In this document: positions 39,704 to 47,784 of the stretch, in pieces | Position numbering within the stretch: position 1 is the stretch's first letter | How the letters are laid out: each line of letters starts with the position of its first letter | Notes under the pieces: model-generated | Told to the model about the DNA's origin: nothing | The model's database searches: none | Seen by the model: only the letters and a program-made list of their open reading frames with translations | Translations under genes and position numbers: made by a program | Source of the DNA: Planctomycetota bacterium | GTDB lineage: Bacteria > Planctomycetota > Phycisphaerae > Sedimentisphaerales > Anaerobacaceae | Direction: 5' to 3' | Length of the DNA stretch: 64,000 nt | Assembly (NCBI GenBank): GCA_019456145.1 | Contig: VRUL01000001.1 | Span: forward strand, 1 to 64,000

Positions 39704-40558
39704 ATGAAAAGATTATTATTGATAAGCTTCGGCTCATTGGTCAACCTTGTCTTGGTTGCAGCCAGTGCGAACGCCGCAGGAATTAGTGTTGATGCCGGAC
39801 TTACACCAGCGGAGGACCGCTGGATTTTTCGAACACAAGTACGTTATATGCAACGCAAAAACGACCCTACAGCGGCGGGCCGAAGAATGAAAACCTATGC
39901 TTATCCTTTTATTCTGGCTTATGGAGTTCGGCCGGACCTGACATTAATGGTAAGGCAGACATTAAAAGATCAAAAAAGCTTTATGAGCGGATCCAGTTCC
40001 AGAAATACCGATCTTGAGGATTTGTTTGTTCTCGGCAAGTACAAACTATATCGACGTAACACGCCTGATTACACCTTTGGAATTGCTTCAACTCTCGGGG
40101 TGGAATTCCCAACAGGGTCTGATCCTTTTACGTCGGAAACCTGGGACCTGCAACCCGGAGTATACACTTCGTGGCGGAGCGGCCCCTGGGCAACAGACTT
40201 TAACATTGCATACACATGGAATGGCTTCGCAGACAAAGGCGAAGGTGGTCTAAATCCCGGCGATGAACTATCCCTGGATTGGGCGTTGGCATACCAGTTC
40301 AGCTTTGGAGAAAAATCGCGCGTCTCTTTGGCACCCGTGCTGGAACTGTCCTATAAGAAGATCGGTTCAGATCGATTGAGTAGCGACGATGTGGAGAATA
40401 CGGGAGAGTCTGTCTTTTATCTTTCACCGGGAATTAAATTTACCTTGTCGTCTTTTATTCTGGAAGCCCTGGTACAGATACCCGTATGGCAAGACCAGGA
40501 GGGTTCTCAGCTCGAGCGGGACATGACGGTTATTTTCGGAGCCCGGTATATGTTTTAG
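39704..40558 (+). CDS. Outer-membrane beta-barrel protein (MetA-pathway-like transporter)
   Basis: 284-residue exported protein with a signal peptide (MKRLLLISFGSLVNLVLVAA..ANA) and a run of amphipathic strands ending in FGARYMF, a typical C-terminal aromatic barrel signature. GIASTLGVEFPTGSDPF and AYQFSFGEKSRVSLAPVLEL fit the Phenol_MetA_deg/transporter-like group. Substrate unknown. ATG at 39704 has AGGAGA upstream; the longer frame overlaps the HMA gene. Confidence 0.75.
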   Translation: MKRLLLISFGSLVNLVLVAASANAAGISVDAGLTPAEDRWIFRTQVRYMQRKNDPTAAGRRMKTYAYPFILAYGVRPDLTLMVRQTLKDQKSFMSGSSSRNTDLEDLFVLGKYKLYRRNTPDYTFGIASTLGVEFPTGSDPFTSETWDLQPGVYTSWRSGPWATDFNIAYTWNGFADKGEGGLNPGDELSLDWALAYQFSFGEKSRVSLAPVLELSYKKIGSDRLSSDDVENTGESVFYLSPGIKFTLSSFILEALVQIPVWQDQEGSQLERDMTVIFGARYMF

Positions 40559-40603
40559 TCTCACAAGAGGCCGAATAACTGGAATTTTATCGATAGGATG
40601 ACG

Positions 40604-42916
40604 ATGGACGTAAGTAAACAGCCGATTTTGCGTATCCCGAAAAGCGTAAGAGAGGATACTCTTGGCTACCGCAGCCGGGTAGAAGAATTCCTTCAAGGCG
40701 ATACTTCGCCGATTGCCTTTCGAGCACAACGCGTGCCGATGGGAATTTATGAGCAAAGGGCTGTAGGTAAATATATGGTGCGAATCCGAATCGGTGCCGG
40801 GCTTGTTTTGCCTTACCAACTGGAACGAATTACACAACTAAGCAAAGCCTACGGCAACGGAGTTGTCCATATTACGACAAGGCAGGACATTCAGATTCAT
40901 GAAGTTAAGATTGAGGATACTCCTGCTGTTCTGGAGAGTTTGCTCGAAGCCGGACTTTCGCCACGAGGCGGCGGCGGCAATACAGTTCGAAATGTGACAG
41001 CGTGTCCACGAGCCGGGGTATGCCCCAAAGAAGAATTTGACGTTGCACCATACGCGATCGCAACTGCTGAATATCTATTATCGTTCAAAAGTTCTTACAA
41101 CCTGCCAAGAAAATACAAAATAGTTTTTTCGGGGTGTTCGGACGATTGCGCGTTTGCGTCGATAGCCGACCTGGGATTTTTTGCGCACAACAAAGACGGA
41201 GTTAAAGGCTTCGCAGTCTATGCCGGAGGTGGACTTGGTCCAAATCCTGCTGTGGGAGTGAAAATCGAGGAGTTTATCACTGATAACGAATTTCTGGAGG
41301 TGGCTGAAACAATTAAAAGAGTATTTGATAAATACGGTGACAGAGCAAATAAGCACAAGGCAAGATTGCGATACGTGCTGAAAAGATTGGGGGCGAAGGA
41401 GTTTGTCAAGCTGTACAACGACGAGCGAGCAGAACTTCGCAAACAGGGTCTGCAAGGCGAGAGACCAGAAGTAAGGGATCTGGCTTCGAGGTTTGGATTC
41501 TCGGGTTCGACTTCCGAAAGCGACGAGCAATCACCGCTTCGGAACAATGTATTGCCTGAAAAAGCAACGGGATTATTCACTATAAAGCTAAGGCTGAATC
41601 TCGGTGACATACCTGCAGATGATTTGGTAAAAATTGGGCAGATTGCCGAGGAATATGGTCAGGGCCTTGTTAGAACAACGCAACTGCAGGACCTTCTTAT
41701 AACAGGGGTCCCGAGGGAGAATCTTGAGAACGCCATATCTGCGTTAGGCAATCTTGGTATTAACGTAATTGGTAACAACAAACCCAGGGTAGTTGCCTGT
41801 ACGGGAGCCGCAACTTGCAAGCTGGGACTGTGCCTATCGAGAGGATTGGCTGACGCAATTTCAGAGAAGCTTGGCCAAAACAATATACCGCAGCCTGAAA
41901 CTATAATCAAAATCAGCGGCTGCCCGAATTCATGCGGACATCATTACATTGGCAGTATAGGATTTCAAGGTAACGCCAAAAGAGTAAACGGAAGATTAAT
42001 GCCATGCTACGACATTTTGGCCGGCGCCAGGACCGTCGAGGGCGATGCGCGTTTGGCCGAAAGAATCGGTACAGTACCAGCCAGGAAAATACCCGAGTTG
42101 TTGGCCGAGGCATTTGAAACCGATGCGATTGAGAAACAACAGCTAACAACCCTTGTCCAGCGGTACAGCGACTCTATTTCGGCGCAGTTTCCAGATGATT
42201 ACTATTATGACTATGGATCGGAAGAACCTTTTTCACTGGCAGGCAGAGGACCTGGTGAGTGCGGGGCCGGCGTAATGGACGTAATCAAACTGGATATCGA
42301 TGAAGCCAAAGAGGCAGTCAAGACAGCACACCAAACGCAAGCGGCAGAAAATAAAAGCGAAAGTGTGTATAAAGCAATTGTTGCCGCAGCAAGAGCGCTT
42401 CTGGTTGCTTTTGGTTTAGAACCGAAAAAGGACAGAGAGATTTTTGCCGCCTTCAGTGAACATCTCATTAAACCGGCCTGGGTTAAGATCGAGACACAGC
42501 AACTGCTCGATGATGCAATTGACTGGCGTATGGGCGACAAAGACTCTATCGGTGATTTGGTGGGACAAACCGAAGATTTAGCAAAGCGAGTAGAAGAGCT
42601 TTTCCTCTCGCTGGATGCTAATCTTAAGTTTAGGGTCAAGCCGGTCACACAACAACAAAATTCCATGGCTCCGGGAGACAAGGCCGAAACAAAAAACCGT
42701 GTTATTGACTTGCGGGGAGTCGCGTGCCCATTGAACTTTGTAAAAGCCAAGATAGAACTCGAAAAGATTTCTGTAGGAGAGATTCTTGAAATGCTGCTTG
42801 ACGAAGGTGAGCCTGTACGGAATGCTCCGGCGAGTTTTGCTGAGCAGGGCCAGGAAGTTATAGAAGTTAAAAGTAAGGACGGCTACTTTTGTGTGAAAGT
42901 ACGCCGAAAAAAATAA
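40604..42916 (+). CDS. Sulfite reductase with C-terminal TusA domain
   Basis: About 770 residues. The first 540 form the two-half siroheme/[4Fe-4S] reductase fold (ITTRQDIQIHEV, then the second half with VACTGAATCKLGLC and SGCPNSCGHH, i.e. Cx5C and Cx3C). The first half also has ACPRAGVC and SGCSDDC with the same spacing, which single-site NirA/CysI-type enzymes lack. A helical region (about 545-690) with HEPN-like look follows, then a TusA/SirA-like sulfur carrier domain (VIDLRGVACPLNFVKAK). It would reduce sulfite to sulfide and may hand sulfur on through the TusA cysteine. ATG 40604 has AGGA five bases upstream; 40598 is an alternative. Confidence 0.87.
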   Translation: MDVSKQPILRIPKSVREDTLGYRSRVEEFLQGDTSPIAFRAQRVPMGIYEQRAVGKYMVRIRIGAGLVLPYQLERITQLSKAYGNGVVHITTRQDIQIHEVKIEDTPAVLESLLEAGLSPRGGGGNTVRNVTACPRAGVCPKEEFDVAPYAIATAEYLLSFKSSYNLPRKYKIVFSGCSDDCAFASIADLGFFAHNKDGVKGFAVYAGGGLGPNPAVGVKIEEFITDNEFLEVAETIKRVFDKYGDRANKHKARLRYVLKRLGAKEFVKLYNDERAELRKQGLQGERPEVRDLASRFGFSGSTSESDEQSPLRNNVLPEKATGLFTIKLRLNLGDIPADDLVKIGQIAEEYGQGLVRTTQLQDLLITGVPRENLENAISALGNLGINVIGNNKPRVVACTGAATCKLGLCLSRGLADAISEKLGQNNIPQPETIIKISGCPNSCGHHYIGSIGFQGNAKRVNGRLMPCYDILAGARTVEGDARLAERIGTVPARKIPELLAEAFETDAIEKQQLTTLVQRYSDSISAQFPDDYYYDYGSEEPFSLAGRGPGECGAGVMDVIKLDIDEAKEAVKTAHQTQAAENKSESVYKAIVAAARALLVAFGLEPKKDREIFAAFSEHLIKPAWVKIETQQLLDDAIDWRMGDKDSIGDLVGQTEDLAKRVEELFLSLDANLKFRVKPVTQQQNSMAPGDKAETKNRVIDLRGVACPLNFVKAKIELEKISVGEILEMLLDEGEPVRNAPASFAEQGQEVIEVKSKDGYFCVKVRRKK

Positions 42917-43120
42917 CTGTTTGTGAATCTGCTTTATACTATAATTTCATGGGGGAATGTTAAAATCAGGAAAAAAGTCGCCGAATTGACAATAAACAAA
43001 CTATACCCCTAAAATATAAACGCACATTCGAGCATAACAACGAAGCGAATCCCGAGCGAGTACTTGCTGTGATAACACCACAAAAGACGACACTACTCTG
43101 GAAAGACTGTGAGGGAACTG

Positions 43121-43163
43121 ACAAACGATTCTTACCAGTTATCAATTGTCGAGAATCGTTTGT
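43121..43163. repeat. 12-bp perfect inverted repeat at the end of the glycosidase gene
   Basis: ACAAACGATTCT (43121-43132) and AGAATCGTTTGT (43152-43163) flank the glycosidase stop codon with a 19-base spacer. It could fold in transcripts from either direction between two convergent genes. No T-run follows, so it is not a classical terminator. Confidence 0.6.
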
Positions 43164-45487
43164 ATCGACCGAGCATGGTATAAAGCGAAGTTAGATATTG
43201 TCGGGCAGACTCGTGAATCCAAAATCCGGATTCGCACCTTATCGGCTGTAACTTTTGGCGTGCGGCATATCCTCTTATAGCCCACTGTCTGGCCCTCTGC
43301 GATTTGCCGCCATTGGCCATCTACGTATGCGTCTACGGCAAATTTGGCAATGCGCTGGCCGTAGTTGCGGATTTGTTCCTGGAACATGACACGATTGAAT
43401 GTTTTTTCTTTGCCCAGCTTTACCACCAGCTCGGCTTGTGTGGTCCAATCGGGCGGCATCCAGCAGGTAGTTGTATCACCATCGAGCACATTGGCTGGTT
43501 CAAAGCCGGTTCCGCGGCTCACTGAGGCCGATGCAGTCGCGCCGTGGGCCAGGTTGGTCTTAAAGGTTTGGCGAAGGATTTGGCCGATTTCCCGGAGTAC
43601 CCTGCTGTCGCGCTGGGGAAAGAGCCCATCACGATTGGGAGGAATGTTCAGCAGAAACACGGAGTTGCCCCCGACGGAGCGATACCAGATATCGAGTATT
43701 TGCTCGGTCGTTTTGACATGCTGCTTTTCGTCGCGCCAGAACCAGCCATGACGGATAGAGGTATTGGTTTCAGCCGGGTACCAATGAAGGTATCCGCCGC
43801 GATTGAGGCTGTCTTGAAGTTTGGGCAGGCTTGCGAGGTCCTTCGCTGTCATATCCGGCCAAGCGAACTTGCCCACGGGCGCACTTATAGGAACAACGCT
43901 CCACTCGGCAGCCCTTGTGCCCCCGCCCTCATTGCCGCACCACCGCACGTCGGGCCCCTTGCCGAAGATTACGGCCTGCGGCGCCAATTCGCGGATCATT
44001 TCATACCACTGCGCGTATGTATATTTCTGGCCACCCTTGCGTTTGGGGTGTGCGCCGTCAAACCAGACTTCGTGGATCGGACCATACTCGGTCAGCAGCT
44101 CGAATAACTGGTTAAGGAAGTACTCGTTGTAATCATCCACGAGGTATTTGAAGGTCCGCTTGTCCCGGAATGGACGACCGGGCACGGGCCGGGGGATCAC
44201 GCGCTTAGAATATTTGCTCAGGTTACCGTACAGGCCTTTGGGGCTTTCAATCTGGTACAAATCGGCCGGCGATAAATATATACCCACTTTCAGCCCGTAC
44301 TTTTTGCAGGAATCGACCAAATCGCGCAGCACATCACCTTTGCCGTCGCGCCAACGGCTCGAAGCTACAGAGTGCGTCGTATATCGCGTCTGCCACAGGC
44401 AGAAACCATCGTGATGCTTGGCCGTTAGAATAGCCTGGGTCATCCCGGCGGCTTTGGCCATACGGCACCACTGGTCGGTGTCTAACTTCTCAGGATTGAA
44501 TATCTTCGGGTCCTCCTTGCCCGTGCCCCACTCACGACCGGTAAACGTGTTGACGCCAAAATGGATAAAGGCGATGAATTCCAATTCCTGCCAGGCAAGC
44601 TGTCGGGGCGAAGGCCTGACGTTTACGGCCCTGCGAATGATATCCTGCTGTGCAGCCGTCTCATCGTTATCCACCATGTCATAAACACGGACGTAATCGG
44701 TTAAAAAGTGATCGGGAAGCTTGGCCTTTGTTATATCACCGCCCCATTTTCCAATTTCTTCTGTAAGTTTTATATACTCCGGCACCTGTGAAACACCGCC
44801 TGCACTGGTGCGCCATGTCACTTTGCCGTCAACATAGAAAACATATTCGTCCGGCGTCCAGTGCAGACCAAAGGTATGGAATCCTTCGCTTATGCCTGGT
44901 ATTGTGGAACTTTGGCCGGCGTGTTTATGCTCTTTTCCGTAACCATCCCAGTGTAAGTTCTGGGTTATTTTATCTTCCCGCCAGGGTTTTTCCATAATAT
45001 CTATTTCCGTGCCGTCCCTGCCCTGGTTTCCTACTTTACCGACGCTGTTTGTATGAAGCCAAAATGCGGGCCAGTGCCCCTGCTGTTTTGGAAATTTGCA
45101 TCGAGCCACCCAATAGCCGAACTTATGCTCGAATTTGCTTTTAGTCCGCACAGCCCCACAGGTATAACGGCTGCCATCTTTCTTCGTGCAAAGAATCAAA
45201 TTCCCTTTGCCGTCCAGATAGGAATCCTCTTTCACCCAGAAACCATCTCGCCGCTTGGAGTCGCCAAGGATTTCCCACTTCGACTCGTCGACCTTTGTGC
45301 CGTTGAATTCATCGCTCCACGCTAACTTCCACTTTTTGCCCTGCGGAACCGGCGGCATAAATGCCTCTACCTTCTCTGCCTGGCTTGCTTTGGCCCGGAC
45401 GTATACTGTTGGCGCCAGAGTTGTGAACACGGAAAAAACAGCACACAATAGTACCAGCTTTGTCATATCAAATGATTGAATTTTCAT
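43142..45487 (-). CDS. Secreted GH16-GH29 fusion glycosidase with F5/8C domain
   Basis: 781 residues. Signal peptide, then a GH16 domain (KLAWSDEFNGTKVDESKW to about residue 275) with catalytic EIDIMEKPW near 160; then a GH29 alpha-L-fucosidase domain (about 295-650; FIHFGVNTFTGREWG, TAKHHDGFCLW, nucleophile Asp in VWFDGAHP near 472); then an F5/8 type C or CBM-like domain (ANVLDGDTTTCWMPPDW). The GH16 part would cut a beta-linked polysaccharide and the GH29 part remove fucose, which suits fucosylated algal or mucin-like glycans. GAGGG lies just before the ATG. No SusC/D-type or other glycan genes are adjacent. Confidence 0.9.
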   Translation of the reverse strand: MKIQSFDMTKLVLLCAVFSVFTTLAPTVYVRAKASQAEKVEAFMPPVPQGKKWKLAWSDEFNGTKVDESKWEILGDSKRRDGFWVKEDSYLDGKGNLILCTKKDGSRYTCGAVRTKSKFEHKFGYWVARCKFPKQQGHWPAFWLHTNSVGKVGNQGRDGTEIDIMEKPWREDKITQNLHWDGYGKEHKHAGQSSTIPGISEGFHTFGLHWTPDEYVFYVDGKVTWRTSAGGVSQVPEYIKLTEEIGKWGGDITKAKLPDHFLTDYVRVYDMVDNDETAAQQDIIRRAVNVRPSPRQLAWQELEFIAFIHFGVNTFTGREWGTGKEDPKIFNPEKLDTDQWCRMAKAAGMTQAILTAKHHDGFCLWQTRYTTHSVASSRWRDGKGDVLRDLVDSCKKYGLKVGIYLSPADLYQIESPKGLYGNLSKYSKRVIPRPVPGRPFRDKRTFKYLVDDYNEYFLNQLFELLTEYGPIHEVWFDGAHPKRKGGQKYTYAQWYEMIRELAPQAVIFGKGPDVRWCGNEGGGTRAAEWSVVPISAPVGKFAWPDMTAKDLASLPKLQDSLNRGGYLHWYPAETNTSIRHGWFWRDEKQHVKTTEQILDIWYRSVGGNSVFLLNIPPNRDGLFPQRDSRVLREIGQILRQTFKTNLAHGATASASVSRGTGFEPANVLDGDTTTCWMPPDWTTQAELVVKLGKEKTFNRVMFQEQIRNYGQRIAKFAVDAYVDGQWRQIAEGQTVGYKRICRTPKVTADKVRIRILDSRVCPTISNFALYHARSIQTILDN

Positions 45488-45545
45488 ATCCCTCTTTCCT
45501 TATATAAAGGTTTTTTTACTTGAAACACCCATCAGCTAAAGATTG

Positions 45546-46187
45546 CTAATCAGAAGCAGGTTGTGGGGGTTTTGCCGCCGTTTTCCAGCAACTTCGCTGA
45601 GTTGCTCTCAGGCCTGAGATAACAGTAACTGCCAGCATCAACGCAAATGTCACGGTAGTGAACCAATATCCCCACCGAGCGGTCTGGATATGAGCCATTT
45701 TCATTATCACGGTCCCGATGGCAAAAGACTGCAATAACATTTTGACCTTGCCTGAGATAGTGGCGGCAAAGCTGATGCCGCGAGCTTCGGCAATATGCCG
45801 TAATACCGTCACATAAACTTCTCTTGAGATGAGAATTCCGGCCACTGACCAATGGATAATTGCCAAAACCACCGGGCCGAAATTGAAAAGCTTTGGCTCG
45901 CCGATTATCGCAAAACATATAAAGGCACCGCAGACAAGGACTTTGTCAGCCAGCGGGTCCACCATTCGGCCGAACTTGCTGGTAACATTGAGCTTGCGTG
46001 CCACTATACCGTCAATAATATCAGTCAGGCCGGCAATGACAAAAAGGATAAAAGCAATGTCAAGAAAGCCCGGAAAGGACAATTCGCCTTGAGCATAGCG
46101 CGGCGGCGCGTAAAGGATCATAATCAAAAAGATGATGGTCAAGACGAGGCGGCCAAAGGTCAAGATATTCGGAATAAGCTTCAGCAT
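45546..46187 (-). CDS. pgsA: CDP-diacylglycerol-glycerol-3-phosphate 3-phosphatidyltransferase
   Basis: 213-residue membrane CDP-alcohol phosphatidyltransferase. The catalytic motif DGIVARKLNVTSKFGRMVDP with the following LADK fits D-G-x2-A-R-x8-G-x3-D-x3-D. Several hydrophobic helices surround it. It makes phosphatidylglycerol phosphate for phospholipid synthesis. It follows rimO by 38 bases on the same strand, a pairing seen in many bacteria. Other CDP-alcohol transferases are possible but the start (LIPNILTFGRL) is PgsA-like. Confidence 0.9.
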   Translation of the reverse strand: MLKLIPNILTFGRLVLTIIFLIMILYAPPRYAQGELSFPGFLDIAFILFVIAGLTDIIDGIVARKLNVTSKFGRMVDPLADKVLVCGAFICFAIIGEPKLFNFGPVVLAIIHWSVAGILISREVYVTVLRHIAEARGISFAATISGKVKMLLQSFAIGTVIMKMAHIQTARWGYWFTTVTFALMLAVTVISGLRATQRSCWKTAAKPPQPASD

Positions 46188-46225
46188 AACGGCAAGTTTA
46201 CTGTGGTTTCAGATGCAATTCAATA

Positions 46226-47569
46226 CTAAATTTGCTGAACGAGCAAGTCGTAATCCTTTGTACCAACGACTTTCGTGTCGATGAATTGTCCCGGGTTTGC
46301 TGAGCAATTCTGTATGATACAGATGCTGTCGATATCGGGTGCCTGGCCGTAAAATCTTCCCCGGCCGGTGCTTTTGTTATCAACAGAGTCAACCAGACAA
46401 GTAAGTTTGCCGCCGATTCTGCTCTTGTTTTTGGCAAAGGCGATTTTCTGCTGGGTAAGCATCAACTCGTCGAGACGCTGCTGCTTTACCCGGTCAGGTA
46501 CCTGGGCGGACATATCGGCGGCGCCGGTGCCGGATTCCCGATAGAATTTGAAGCAGCCGAGGGCATCGAATTGAGCCCATTCGATAAATCCCAGCAGCTC
46601 GTTGAATTGCCGGTCGGTTTCTGAAGGGAAGCCAACTATTATGGTTGTCCGCAGCAGACAATCGGGGATGGCCGAACGTAAGTTTTCAATCAGCCGCTGG
46701 AGCCGGTCTTTTGTATCGGTCCGGTGCATAGCTTTTAAGATTTCATTGTTTACGTGCTGGATTGGGACATCGAGATAGTGGACGACTTTTTCGCTTGCTG
46801 CAATGGTTTCGATAAGCTTCTGGTCAATACCTGCCGGGCATAGATACATCAATCGAATCCATTTTAGCCCCTCAATTTTCTCAAGTTTCTTTAACAGCTT
46901 GCTCAAACCATTTTTTATTTTCAAATCACGGCCGTAGCATGTCGTGTCCTGCGCGATAATATTTAATTCGACCGCTCCTGCCGAAACCAATTCGGCGGCT
47001 TCGGCCAGAACAAGTTTCTCAGGCTTGCTTCTAAACGAACCTCTGATTGCCGGTATGGTGCAAAAAGAGCATTTATGATTGCAGCCCTCACTGATTCGCA
47101 GGTACGCCCAATGACTCGGGGTAATGAGTAACCTGGCTCTATCGTCACTGATTGTTTGCGGCGATTGATCCAGGAAAGCTACCGACCGATTAGAATGAAT
47201 AGTTTTTCGTATTATCTGAGCAATGTTATCGCGCTGGCCAAGACCTACAATGGCATCGATACCGTCAGCCTGTTCGAAAAGCTGCCGGCCTAATCTCTCC
47301 GGGAGACAACCTGCGACAATTACTTTTTTTACAGTGCCATTGAGTTTGCAGTGGACGGCGTGTCTTATTGCTTCGAGCGCTTCGGCTTTGGCAGGGGCGA
47401 TAAAACCACAGGTATTGACGACAACGACATCCGCGCTTTGAGGGTCCTGGGCTATAAGAAAACCCGCCTGGGCGATTTCAGCTAACATTTTTTCACTGTC
47501 TATAATATTTTTAGGACAGCCCAATGCCACAAAGCCAATAATTGCACTATTCTGCTTTTTTTTTGCCAT
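46226..47569 (-). CDS. rimO: Ribosomal protein S12 methylthiotransferase RimO
   Basis: 447-residue radical SAM enzyme adding a methylthio group to an aspartate of ribosomal protein S12. N-terminal UPF0004 domain with cluster cysteines in ALGCPKNIIDSE and NTCGF, then the radical SAM motif CNHKCSFC near residue 142, and a C-terminal TRAM domain. ALGCPKN rather than the MiaB-type variants, plus SEGCNHKCSFCTIPAIRG, favours RimO. Length is normal. Confidence 0.94.
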   Translation of the reverse strand: MAKKKQNSAIIGFVALGCPKNIIDSEKMLAEIAQAGFLIAQDPQSADVVVVNTCGFIAPAKAEALEAIRHAVHCKLNGTVKKVIVAGCLPERLGRQLFEQADGIDAIVGLGQRDNIAQIIRKTIHSNRSVAFLDQSPQTISDDRARLLITPSHWAYLRISEGCNHKCSFCTIPAIRGSFRSKPEKLVLAEAAELVSAGAVELNIIAQDTTCYGRDLKIKNGLSKLLKKLEKIEGLKWIRLMYLCPAGIDQKLIETIAASEKVVHYLDVPIQHVNNEILKAMHRTDTKDRLQRLIENLRSAIPDCLLRTTIIVGFPSETDRQFNELLGFIEWAQFDALGCFKFYRESGTGAADMSAQVPDRVKQQRLDELMLTQQKIAFAKNKSRIGGKLTCLVDSVDNKSTGRGRFYGQAPDIDSICIIQNCSANPGQFIDTKVVGTKDYDLLVQQI

Positions 47570-47663
47570 AACCCGATAAAAATAGCATAAAAACGCGGGT
47601 TGGTCAAATGTTAATTTGGGTAAAATCGATAGTGTCTTTTTCTTTAACTTTTTTCGAATATGC

Positions 47664-47691
47664 TTGACGATAAAGAAATATGCAATACAAT
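47664..47691 (+). promoter_or_regulatory. Promoter of the secretin gene
   Basis: TTGACG (47664-47669), a 16-base spacer and TACAAT (47686-47691); each hexamer matches at five of six positions. The leader to the ATG is about 90 bases and includes a small TATAG...CTATA hairpin. No strong ribosome site is seen before the start. Confidence 0.5.
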
Positions 47692-47784
47692 AAGAGTGTA
47701 TACCGTCTTTAATAATGTTGATAACATTAAAATGAAAGTGGAGTAAATCCTATAGGCTTGAGTCTATAACGACGGTGTGCAATT

